Assembly (NCBI GenBank): GCA_011390335.1
Contig: JAABSO010000022.1
Span: 1-64,000 of the forward strand
Direction: 5' to 3'
DNA length: 64,000 bases
Origin: Desulfotignum sp.
Lineage (GTDB): Bacteria; Desulfobacterota; Desulfobacteria; Desulfobacterales; Desulfobacteraceae
The position numbers and the translations under genes were made by a program. Under the pieces are notes generated by a model, which made no database searches, was not told the DNA's origin, and saw only the letters and a list, made by a program, of their open reading frames with translations. Below are positions 17,280 through 24,663 of the stretch, one piece after another (position 1 is the first letter of the stretch; the number at the start of each line of letters is the position of its first letter).

Positions 17280-18809
17280 TCATTTGAGATCTGCCTTGCG
17301 CACTTTGCCCAGGGAGGTTCTGGGAAAGGTTTTTCGAAAAGAGATCCGGGAAGGGCATTTGAATCCGGCCAGCTCTTTTTTGCAGATATCCAGCAGATCC
17401 GCCTTTGTAAGCCGTGATCCCGGGGTTATGATAACAAAGGCATGGCCGCATTCGCCCCATTTGTCATGGGGTTCTCCTTTGACGGCTGCATCCTGGATAT
17501 CCGGATGGGCCTTGAGGACTTTTTCCACCTCAGCCGGATACACGTTTTCCCCGCCGGAAATATACATGTCCCCGGCCCGGCCGGCCAGAAAGAAAAATCC
17601 GTCTGCATCCATCCATGCCAGGTCCCCTGTGTGCAGAAATCCGTTTTTGATGGTTTCTTCTGTTTTCACAGGATCCTGCCAGTATTCTTTCATCATGATG
17701 GAACCCCTCACCACAATTTCGCCGATCTGTCCGGGAGAAGCAGGCCGGCCGTGGGTGTCCAGGATGCCCACCTCGGCATGGAATACCGGCCGTCCCACAG
17801 TACCGGGTTTTTCTAAGGGGTCTTTTTCAGAGGCCCAGAGCAGAATGGATGTTTCTGTCTGGCCCATGATCTGGCGGAACCCCAGACCGGCATCAGTACA
17901 TTCCTGGAACAAATCCTGGGTGAGGCGTTCCCCGCCGCCGGCACAGACCCGCAGAGAAGACAGGTCCCCCCGCCTGGACAGCGGCACCTTGAGCAGTTCC
18001 CGGAATACCGTGGGTACCCCTAAAAACTTGGTCACCTTGACCTGTTCTATATCCTGGAACACCTTTTCCGGGTCGAATTTTTTATGGAGCACCATGGTGG
18101 CCCCTTTGTAAAACGTGGGTGCCGCCTGGATGAACAGGCCCCCGGAATGGAACAGGGGCAGAAAGATCAGCATCACATCACTGGCATGGAGCTTGAAGAA
18201 AATATCTGCGTTCAGGCAGTTGAAAAAGGTTTTTCTGTGGGACAGAACCGCGCCTTTGGGTTTTCCGGTGGTGCCCGAGGTATACATGATCACCTGGGGT
18301 TCTTCCGGATCTGCCGGCCCGAGACTGCGGGTGAGAAACGGGCGTTTTTTGTCAAACCGGGCCACGGCATTGTCCAGTTGAAAAATGCTGCCGTTGGCTG
18401 ATGCCCTGCCCTGGACCGCCACCATCAGGGGCGGCAGATAGGCGGAAAGCAAAAGAGAGTTGACTGTGGTGGTGAAGGCATCTTCGTGGACAAAGAGCCG
18501 GGGCCGGCAGTTTTTGATGAAATAATCCAGTTCCCGTGCCCTGATCCGGAAGTTGATGGGCACAAAAATCGCTCCCAGCCGGGAGCAGGCTAAAAACAGA
18601 TCCAGAAATTCCGGGCAGTTGTAAAGCATCACCGCTACCCGGTCCCCTTTTTCAATACCCACGGACTGGAGCCAGCAGGCGGTTCTGTCGGACCGGCGGC
18701 TCAAATCCTTATAGGTTATCACCTCATCCTGGAACAGGACGGCCGGCTTGTCAGGGGTCAGTTCTGCCCAGCGCTGGACCCACCAGGCAATGTTCATGGA
18801 TTTTATCAT
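17280..18809 (-). CDS. Acyl-CoA synthetase (AMP-forming, FadD-like)
   Basis: 509 residues, ANL superfamily. The P-loop IMYTSGTTGKPKGAV is at about 173-187, the aryl/acyl motif QIMGQTETS follows, and GRAGDMYISGGENVYPAEVE marks the hinge and C-terminal domain. A late Lys in TSLGKVRKADLK is the adenylation Lys. It activates a carboxylic acid, probably medium- or long-chain fatty acid, to its CoA ester in the cytoplasm. It is monocistronic. A pair of TAGGGGTTTTT repeats about 120-155 bases upstream could be an operator for it or for the divergent small RNA. Confidence 0.85.
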   Translation of the reverse strand: MIKSMNIAWWVQRWAELTPDKPAVLFQDEVITYKDLSRRSDRTACWLQSVGIEKGDRVAVMLYNCPEFLDLFLACSRLGAIFVPINFRIRARELDYFIKNCRPRLFVHEDAFTTTVNSLLLSAYLPPLMVAVQGRASANGSIFQLDNAVARFDKKRPFLTRSLGPADPEEPQVIMYTSGTTGKPKGAVLSHRKTFFNCLNADIFFKLHASDVMLIFLPLFHSGGLFIQAAPTFYKGATMVLHKKFDPEKVFQDIEQVKVTKFLGVPTVFRELLKVPLSRRGDLSSLRVCAGGGERLTQDLFQECTDAGLGFRQIMGQTETSILLWASEKDPLEKPGTVGRPVFHAEVGILDTHGRPASPGQIGEIVVRGSIMMKEYWQDPVKTEETIKNGFLHTGDLAWMDADGFFFLAGRAGDMYISGGENVYPAEVEKVLKAHPDIQDAAVKGEPHDKWGECGHAFVIITPGSRLTKADLLDICKKELAGFKCPSRISFRKTFPRTSLGKVRKADLK

Positions 18810-18930
18810 GGGATATGCCTTTCTTTTTTTTTACCAAAAAATCCGGGCAGCAACATCTGCGCCCGGATGGGTAACACGCCCTGGTTTGCACCGATCCAGC
18901 CAGGTTTCAGGCCATTGGCCTTTACAAAAC

Positions 18931-18964
18931 TAGGGGTTTTTACCTAGTGCATATAGGGGTTTTT
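18931..18964. promoter_or_regulatory. Tandem TAGGGGTTTTT boxes, possible activator site
   Basis: TAGGGGTTTTT occurs at 18931-18941 and 18954-18964, 23 bases apart, on the same strand. The first box also sits in a CTAGG...CCTAG inverted repeat. The boxes end 5 bases before the -35 hexamer of the predicted small-RNA promoter, the usual place for an activator. The protein that binds is unknown. Confidence 0.4.
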
Positions 18965-18969
18965 CCGGA

Positions 18970-18998
18970 TTGACAGAACCCTTTGCCTGTCGTAAAAA
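18970..18998 (+). promoter_or_regulatory. Predicted promoter of the candidate small RNA
   Basis: TTGACA (18970-18975), a 17-base spacer and TAAAAA (18993-18998). The -35 box is perfect and the spacing optimal; the -10 box matches four of six positions. Predicted transcription start is near 19005. Confidence 0.5.
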
Positions 18999-19004
18999 TT
19001 TCAG

Positions 19005-19177
19005 CATGGCCTGTGTGCGGAGACCCATCCCATGTCAAACCCCAATACTCCCACCGGGCTGAGGCCTTAGGAAAAGCGTCTGGCGGGCATTCATATCCCT
19101 CCAAAAAAGCCTTCCAAAAAAGCGCCCAGACGCAAGCCGGCTCCCAGGTCCCCTTCCTGGGAGCCGGATCTTTTTTT
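19005..19177 (+). ncRNA. Candidate small RNA with C-rich unpaired stretches
   Basis: About 170 bases lie between a good promoter and a strong intrinsic terminator, with no supported protein-coding frame. The RNA would form a hairpin with arms 19076-19083 and 19126-19133. Its loop carries CTCCAAAAAAGC followed by TTCCAAAAAAGC, a near-repeat. Unpaired C-rich runs (CATCCCA, ACTCCCAC, ATCCCTCC) are complementary to Shine-Dalgarno sequences. This resembles small RNAs that block ribosome sites, but it is not a known family I can name; 6S and SRP RNA were considered and do not fit. All of this is predicted. Confidence 0.45.
19137..19177 (+). terminator. Intrinsic terminator of the candidate small RNA
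   Basis: Perfect 12-base arms (19137-19148, 19156-19167; CCGGCTCCCAGG and its complement) with a 7-base loop, followed by ATC and eight T. No protein gene on the plus strand ends here, so it implies a non-coding transcript. Confidence 0.85.
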
Positions 19178-19267
19178 TGCCCGGTTTTTGTCCGGTACCT
19201 AATTTTTTCCCATGAAAAGAAAATCTGCCCGGCACACCTGGTAGGGAACTGGTGAAAGATGCTGCTG

Positions 19268-19633
19268 CTATTGCATGCCCGGCATGATGATCCGGGAGTC
19301 TTTGGGTTTTTTCTGTTCTGCTTCCATTTTTTTGAACTGCTGGATCACTTTTTGGGTTTCAGCCTCCATGGCCTGGGGAAAGGCATCCATGGCCTGGTCC
19401 AGGGTGGCTGCTTCCAGCCTGGCCTGAATGGGCACAGGGCCGTGGGGGGTACCCAGCTGGGTGGAGCCCACAAAAAAAGGTTCCCGGGTGGGGTCGTCAG
19501 AACCGTCCGGGTTCACTGGAATCAGTTTCTGAATGCTTGCAATTTTCATGTCTGTGATGGTTTCTTCACGGAACAGGTTTTTTTTATCTACCTGAAAGTC
19601 GATGTTGATGGGGCTGCCGCCGTTGCCGCTCAT
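19268..19633 (-). CDS. Conserved hypothetical cytoplasmic protein
   Basis: 121 residues starting MSGNGGSPINIDFQVDKKNL. A short beta-rich N-terminal half contains FVGSTQLGTPHGPVPIQARL, and a long charged helix follows (about 75-112). There is no signal peptide, Cys or membrane segment. Similar small proteins are widespread in deltaproteobacteria, from memory. It stands alone, 200 bases downstream of the DEAD-box helicase gene in the same direction. Function unknown. Confidence 0.65.
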   Translation of the reverse strand: MSGNGGSPINIDFQVDKKNLFREETITDMKIASIQKLIPVNPDGSDDPTREPFFVGSTQLGTPHGPVPIQARLEAATLDQAMDAFPQAMEAETQKVIQQFKKMEAEQKKPKDSRIIMPGMQ

Positions 19634-19832
19634 GGATAGTCTCCTGTCAGCATTAAAGATTAAAAAAAGATCCCGGCTGTATTTTATCCGGGATAAGAGT
19701 TCTGGCCGCCTGGTTCAGTGCTCCTGAAAGGCGCACAAAAGAACCGGCAAGGCTTTTGCCTTGAAATCACTGGTTGGGGTGGTCGGTTTCATGCCTTTGC
19801 TTTATACTGCAAAACCGCAAAATAATCCAGGG

Positions 19833-21539
19833 TTAAGCACACCTGGATATGGCCATCGGCCGGGACCTGATCCAGGTGCGTTTCAAAAGGCGGAAGATTT
19901 CTCCGGGCATGCCTTCGGGCAGGTCCACCAGGGAATACTGGGGCTGAATATTTATATCTTTTATGTGTCTGCTTTCGAGGCCGGCTTCATTGGCGATGGC
20001 ACCAACAATATCTTTTGGTTTTATGCCATGGGATTCCCCCACCTCAATGCGGTATCGTTCCATGCCAGGCCTTAAAGGTGTGGGAATAATGGGAATAACC
20101 GGTTCAGAAGAAGATGGTTTTTTGCCGGAGCCCGGCTTTCTGGTCTGTTTTACGGGTCTTGCAGATGCTGCAATAGTTTTGTCAGGGACAACAGGTGTTT
20201 TGTCCTCTTTTTTTGCAGTCATCAACAAAGGGGTGTCACCGTGTGCCATTCTGGCCAGGGCCGCTGCCACCTTTGCCATAGGCACACCATTGGTTTGTGC
20301 ATAGGATGCAACCAGGGATTCAAATGTTTCCAGGTCGCAGCTTTCCAGGGTGTTGCTGATGCCCTCATGGAAGTTGGTAATACGCTTTTGGTTCACTGCC
20401 TTTGGAGAGGGCAGGAACATTTCTTTAATGGGCTGTCTGGTGGCTTTTTCAATTTTGCGCACCATCCAGCGTTCATTTCTTCCAGTGAACAAGATGGCCT
20501 CTCCGGTGCGGCCGGCCCTGCCGGTGCGGCCGATGCGGTGGATATAGGGATCCACCTGCCCGGGCATATCATAGTTGATCACATGGGAGATCCGGTCCAC
20601 ATCAAGCCCCCTGGCTGCCACATCCGTGGCCACCAGGATGTCGATACGTCCGTTTTTCAGGCGGCTCACTGTCTGCTCTCTGGCAGACTGGGCCATATCC
20701 CCGTTCAGGGCCTCTGCCTTGAACCCGTTAGCTTCCAGGTTTTTGGCCACAGCAAGGGTGGATGATTTGGTTTTTACAAATACGATGACCCCGTCAAAGG
20801 ATGCCGCTGAAAGGATGCGCACAAGGGCATGGGCTTTTGTGGCGCCTTTTGCCATCCAGAACTGCTGGCGGATGGCACTTGTTTCAAGCCCTTCCGGCTG
20901 CACCTGGATATTTTGCGGTGCAGTGAGGTGTCTGGCTGCAATTTTTCTGACCGGTGCGGGCAAAGTGGCGGAAAAAAGGGCGGTCTGGGCGTTTTTTGGC
21001 GTACGTTCCAGGATCCATTCCACATCTTCAATAAATCCCATGCGCAGCATCTCATCTGCTTCATCCAGTACCCGGCAGAAAAGATCAGAAAAGGTAATGG
21101 TATTGCGTTTCATGTGGTCCATGAGACGTCCCGGGGTTCCCACAACCACGTGGACCCCTTTTTTCAACTGGCTGAGCTGAATGCCGTAACTCTGGCCCCC
21201 GTAGACAGACAGCACACCAAGGCCTTTCAGGTTCTGGCCGTAGGTTGTAAACGCCTCAGCCACCTGGATGGCCAGCTCCCGTGTAGGGGTGAGCACCAGC
21301 ACCTGGGGCCGGCGGATATCCAGCCGGATGCGGGACAAAAGGGGAAGGGCAAATGCTGCGGTTTTGCCTGTCCCGGTGCGGGCCTGGCCAAGGAGATCTT
21401 TGTTGGCCAGAAGATGGGGAATTGTCAGGCTCTGAATGGGGGTAGGGGTGGTATAGCCGACCTTTTCAAGGCATGAAAACACCGCCGGATCCAGGTCCAT
21501 TTCGTCAAACCCGGTCACGGGCACATTCTGTTGGGGCAT
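19833..21539 (-). CDS. deaD: DEAD-box RNA helicase
   Basis: 568 residues. The Q motif region (TPTPIQ) is followed by motif I ARTGTGKT (53-60), motif II DEAD in VLDEADEMLRMGF, motif III SAT, and motif VI HRIGRTGRAGR. A C-terminal DbpA/CsdA-type RNA-binding domain covers about 490-555 (ERYRIEVGESHGIKPKDIVG). It unwinds structured RNA, probably in ribosome assembly or at low temperature. A hairpin plus T5 stands 20 bases before the start codon in the leader, so it may be controlled by transcription attenuation. Confidence 0.9.
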   Translation of the reverse strand: MPQQNVPVTGFDEMDLDPAVFSCLEKVGYTTPTPIQSLTIPHLLANKDLLGQARTGTGKTAAFALPLLSRIRLDIRRPQVLVLTPTRELAIQVAEAFTTYGQNLKGLGVLSVYGGQSYGIQLSQLKKGVHVVVGTPGRLMDHMKRNTITFSDLFCRVLDEADEMLRMGFIEDVEWILERTPKNAQTALFSATLPAPVRKIAARHLTAPQNIQVQPEGLETSAIRQQFWMAKGATKAHALVRILSAASFDGVIVFVKTKSSTLAVAKNLEANGFKAEALNGDMAQSAREQTVSRLKNGRIDILVATDVAARGLDVDRISHVINYDMPGQVDPYIHRIGRTGRAGRTGEAILFTGRNERWMVRKIEKATRQPIKEMFLPSPKAVNQKRITNFHEGISNTLESCDLETFESLVASYAQTNGVPMAKVAAALARMAHGDTPLLMTAKKEDKTPVVPDKTIAASARPVKQTRKPGSGKKPSSSEPVIPIIPTPLRPGMERYRIEVGESHGIKPKDIVGAIANEAGLESRHIKDINIQPQYSLVDLPEGMPGEIFRLLKRTWIRSRPMAISRCA

Positions 21540-21552
21540 GAAGGGGAGTTCC

Positions 21553-21581
21553 TTACATAAAAAGGCTGGAATTATCCAGCC
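21553..21581 (-). terminator. Leader terminator/attenuator of the DEAD-box helicase gene
   Basis: Reading the minus strand: GGCTGGA, loop TAAT, TCCAGCC, then TTTTT, with AUG-UAA directly after (ATG 21558-21556, TAA 21555-21553). The helicase start is at 21539. No gene ends here on this strand, so the hairpin would act on the leader of the helicase mRNA. Confidence 0.55.
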
Positions 21582-21758
21582 CTGGAAATGAAAAATATTA
21601 ATAATACTTTTTTATTTCTAATAAAGCAAGATGTTTCTTATTGCTGTTGCAATCATCTCAATCCTTCTTATTTTATTATGTATTAAGACAGTTTGCAGTT
21701 ACACGTGATACACGCTTGCTGTCTTGCATCAAAAAAACCTGTTGCCGGGAGGTGACCC

Positions 21759-21938
21759 ATGACTAAATCATTAAATACCAATGCACGACAGTGCTGCACC
21801 AGGGAAAAAGAAATTCTCAAACAAGAACTCATAGAATGCGATGATAATACCTATAGCCGTGATGAACGGCATGCTTGTTACCGGTGGGCCGCAAAAAAAA
21901 GCGGTAACCGTTCAAGACAGTGCCTGATTTCAGGATAG
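21759..21938 (+). CDS. Small Cys-containing protein
   Basis: 59 residues from ATG 21759, with a strong ribosome site (GGGAGGTGA). The sequence is hydrophilic and basic, with a CC pair (QCCTREKEIL) and further Cys residues at the middle and end (IECDD, HACYRWAAKK, RQCLISG). It is the first of three small genes read in the same direction. I recognise no family. The Cys pattern could bind a metal, but no standard zinc motif is formed. Confidence 0.55.
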   Translation: MTKSLNTNARQCCTREKEILKQELIECDDNTYSRDERHACYRWAAKKSGNRSRQCLISG

Positions 21939-21960
21939 CACCCAACACAAGGAGGTCCCC

Positions 21961-22200
21961 ATGCAGCACAAATCCAAAAGCCCATTTCTTGTGGATCTGG
22001 ATATATTGAATACACATAACGAAAAAGGATGCGAGGTTTGCAACCAGAAATTCAGTCTTGGAGATACCGTGGTTATGGCGTGCGGGCCCTGGCCGGATGA
22101 GTGTATTAAACTGATCCATGAGCAGGAGGCAGTGTTTGATGACAATACCCGGACCTGGTATGAAAGAAGTTATTACCGGAGGCTGGCACAATCCTTTTAA
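21961..22200 (+). CDS. Small CxxC protein
   Basis: 79 residues with a strong ribosome site (AAGGAGG) 22 bases after the previous gene. The middle carries EKGCEVCNQKFSLGDTVVM, a CxxC that with a later Cys (VMACGP, DECIKL) could form a zinc-ribbon-like site of the kind used to bind nucleic acid or protein. A conserved-looking WYERSYYRRL follows. Function unknown; probably made together with its two neighbours. Confidence 0.6.
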   Translation: MQHKSKSPFLVDLDILNTHNEKGCEVCNQKFSLGDTVVMACGPWPDECIKLIHEQEAVFDDNTRTWYERSYYRRLAQSF

Positions 22201-22223
22201 TCCCATTTATCGAAGGAGGACCT

Positions 22224-22454
22224 ATGACAACCTATACCTGTAAATCATGCGGAAAGATCTCTTCAGAAGAAGGGCATCTGTGTGATCCCACCAACGCAGG
22301 AGAAGTGTACACATGCAGCAGCTGCGGCCAGCAGGCCCAGAAGAAAAAACACCTGTGCAAACCCCAGGTGGCAAAATTTGAATATTTCTGCGGCGGCTGC
22401 GGCAGGGGGGCTGTGAGCGAGGATCATTTGTGCGATCCCCATAAAATGAAATAA
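22224..22454 (+). CDS. Small protein with three CxxCG...HLC zinc-ribbon-like repeats
   Basis: 76 residues, built from three units with the pattern C-x2-C-G-x8-H-L-C: CKSCGKISSEEGHLCDP, CSSCGQQAQKKKHLCKP and CGGCGRGAVSEDHLCDP. Each unit has three Cys and one His, enough for one zinc ion, so the protein probably holds three metal sites. The ribosome site is AAGGAGGA. It is the last gene of the three-gene operon and is followed by a 17-bp hairpin. Its partner or target is unknown. Confidence 0.65.
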   Translation: MTTYTCKSCGKISSEEGHLCDPTNAGEVYTCSSCGQQAQKKKHLCKPQVAKFEYFCGGCGRGAVSEDHLCDPHKMK

Positions 22455-22486
22455 AACAGGCTTATTGCACTTGTGCTTTAAGCAGG

Positions 22487-22526
22487 GACAACGGGCCTTC
22501 AGCGATTCTGCTGAAGGCCCGTTGTC
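22487..22526. terminator. 17-bp perfect hairpin between convergent genes
   Basis: Arms 22487-22503 and 22510-22526 pair perfectly around a 6-base loop (GATTCT). No T run follows on either strand, so it is a strong structure but a poor classic terminator. It may protect 3' ends or end transcription with help of other factors. Confidence 0.55.
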
Positions 22527-22562
22527 ATGTCATGGGATGCCTGCATATGGGCAAAATGAAAA

Positions 22563-23507
22563 TTATACCAGTCCTTTTGCCTCATCCATACCCAAATGGA
22601 TGTTCATGCACTGGACAGCAGCACCGGAAGCGCCTTTTCCCAGATTGTCTATGCGGGTGATGACAGCCATCTGGTCGGCATTGCCGAACACGAATATATC
22701 TGCTTTATTGGTATTGTTGCATGCCTGCACATCAAAAAAACCATTGTCCAGATTCTTTTCTTCATCAAAAGGGAAAACAGTGATGAACTCTTCATCTTTG
22801 TAATAATCTGCAAAAATTTGCTGCAGATCAGCAGGGCCGACTTTTTTTGCCAGAAGATGGGCATGAATGAAAACAGTTACAGCCATTCCTTTGTAATAAT
22901 TGCCCACCACCGGGGTGAAAACAGGGGTAGAGGAGAGTCCTGTCCTGACCATCATTTCCGGAATGTGCTTGTGGGCCATGCCCAGGGCATAATGCCGGGG
23001 GCTGTCCAAATCCGGGGTATGCTGTTCTTCATATGCTGCAATGAGTTTTTTACCCCCGCCGCTGTACCCGGTGATGGAATAACAGCAGACCGGGAAATTT
23101 TGCGGCATGATATCGGATGCGATCAGGGGATGCACACCCAGCACAAAAGCGGTGGCATGGCACCCGGGGTTGGTGATTTTTTTGGCTTTTCTGAGAAGCT
23201 CCCTTTGTCCCGGTGCCAGCTCGGGCAGGCCATAGACCCAGTCCGGATGGGTGCGGAACGCCGTACTTGCATCGATGATGCAGGTGTGCGGATTTTGAAC
23301 CAGGGAGGCGGATTCTTTTGATGCAGCATCCGGAAGGCACAAAAATGTGACATCAGACCGGTTGATCAACTCCTTTCTCGCATGGATATCCTTGCGCAAA
23401 GCTGAATCGATTTCAAGCAGTTCTATGTCATTTCGTGAAGACAGATAATCGATGATCTGCAATCCGGTGGTGCCTTCCCGGCCGTCTACAAATACCTTGT
23501 GTGCCAT
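22563..23507 (-). CDS. argC: N-acetyl-gamma-glutamyl-phosphate reductase (type 2)
   Basis: 314 residues from the ATG at 23507 (AAGGA six bases upstream; an earlier in-frame ATG at 23546 gives a non-family extension). The NADPH-binding start [18 protein letters not shown] is typical, and the catalytic Cys116 is in NPGCHATA. It reduces N-acetylglutamyl phosphate to the semialdehyde in arginine synthesis. The short length fits the type 2 ArgC group (about 310 residues, versus 340 for type 1). No other arg gene is adjacent. Confidence 0.9.
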   Translation of the reverse strand: MAHKVFVDGREGTTGLQIIDYLSSRNDIELLEIDSALRKDIHARKELINRSDVTFLCLPDAASKESASLVQNPHTCIIDASTAFRTHPDWVYGLPELAPGQRELLRKAKKITNPGCHATAFVLGVHPLIASDIMPQNFPVCCYSITGYSGGGKKLIAAYEEQHTPDLDSPRHYALGMAHKHIPEMMVRTGLSSTPVFTPVVGNYYKGMAVTVFIHAHLLAKKVGPADLQQIFADYYKDEEFITVFPFDEEKNLDNGFFDVQACNNTNKADIFVFGNADQMAVITRIDNLGKGASGAAVQCMNIHLGMDEAKGLV

Positions 23508-23711
23508 GACAATTCCTTTTGTCCGCTTGTTTGTGGACGAATACATCTTTTTGAAATTAACCTTATACGAATTTTGAAATAAAAAATAAAGCCCAATTCA
23601 GGGGTGGGGGCATATGGTTTTGACCAGGCGGTTTCTGTGTGATAGGATCTGTCAATAGCAACAGAATGTGACAGTAATTTTCATCATTCACAAAATATGA
23701 GGATATTCTAT

Positions 23712-24593
23712 ATGGATCTGCCCAAAAAAAGAACCAGCTTTTTTCCATCTGCTTCTGAAGATGCCCAGTCATCAAAACAGCATGCAGATACGCCCCAGAC
23801 ACAATCCCCGTCCTATGCACTTTCTTTTTTGGACACGGACTTTATGATGCGCGATGAACTGCGGCCGGTGCGGCTGCAGCTGGAACTGCTCAAACCTGAA
23901 ATCATTCAGACGGAACTGAATATCGCATCCACGGTGGTGATTTTCGGCAGTGCCAGAATCAAGGATTCAGACACGGCAAAGATTTTTCTTGACCATCTGA
24001 AAGCAGAACAAGAAAAGAATCCGGATGCACCTGATATTGACAGAAAACTGCAAATTGCCCAAAGGGATCTGGAGAACAGCAGATATTATGATGAAGCCCG
24101 CAAACTTGCCCGGATGATTGCATCAGCAGGTCAAAATACCGATGGTGCAGGATGCGTGGTATCCACAGGCGGGGGACCGGGAATTATGGAAGCTGCCAAT
24201 CGCGGGGCCCATGATGTCAATGCCAAAAGCATCGGGTTGAATATCGTTCTGCCCCATGAACAGGCCCCGAATCCCTATATTACCCCGGAGCTCAGTTTTC
24301 AGTTTCATTATTTTGCCATCAGAAAGATGCATTTTCTGATCCGGGCAAAAGCCTTGATTGCATTTCCAGGGGGGTTCGGCACCATGGACGAACTTTTTGA
24401 GACATTGACCCTGGTTCAGACAAAAAAAATCAAACCCATTCCCATTTTGCTGTTCGGCAAAAGCTTCTGGGAGAAGGTGATAAATTTTGATGCACTGGTT
24501 GAGGCCGGCACCATTTCACCGGAAGATCTGGACCTGTTTCATTATGTGGAAACCGCAGAACAGGGATGGGCCATGCTGCATCGGTATAATTGA
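23712..24593 (+). CDS. LOG-family protein (cytokinin riboside 5'-monophosphate phosphoribohydrolase-like)
   Basis: 293 residues from ATG 23712; the ATG at 23697 lacks a ribosome site, whereas GAGG lies before 23712. The Rossmann-like core carries STGGGPGIMEAANRGA and FPGGFGTMDELFETLTL, the two motifs of the LOG/YgdH family (formerly lysine decarboxylase-like). These proteins cleave nucleoside 5'-monophosphates to free base and ribose phosphate. The N-terminal about 60 residues are an extension beyond the LOG domain. The gene stands alone. Substrate cannot be fixed by sequence. Confidence 0.85.
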   Translation: MDLPKKRTSFFPSASEDAQSSKQHADTPQTQSPSYALSFLDTDFMMRDELRPVRLQLELLKPEIIQTELNIASTVVIFGSARIKDSDTAKIFLDHLKAEQEKNPDAPDIDRKLQIAQRDLENSRYYDEARKLARMIASAGQNTDGAGCVVSTGGGPGIMEAANRGAHDVNAKSIGLNIVLPHEQAPNPYITPELSFQFHYFAIRKMHFLIRAKALIAFPGGFGTMDELFETLTLVQTKKIKPIPILLFGKSFWEKVINFDALVEAGTISPEDLDLFHYVETAEQGWAMLHRYN

Positions 24594-24663
24594 CACAGGT
24601 GATTGAAATCGCTTCCAGAGCAAGGTATAGTCAGTACATCCATGCAATCCAAGAGGTGAATCC

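Noticed and set aside
19005..19177. Assignment of the small RNA to 6S or SRP RNA
   Set aside because: The 5' and 3' ends do not pair as in 6S RNA and the conserved SRP GGAAG/AGCAG apical motifs are absent.
18983..19255. Plus-strand frame of 90 codons over the small-RNA candidate
   Set aside because: No ribosome site, no protein-like pattern, and it reads through the terminator hairpin; the stretch is better explained as a non-coding transcript.
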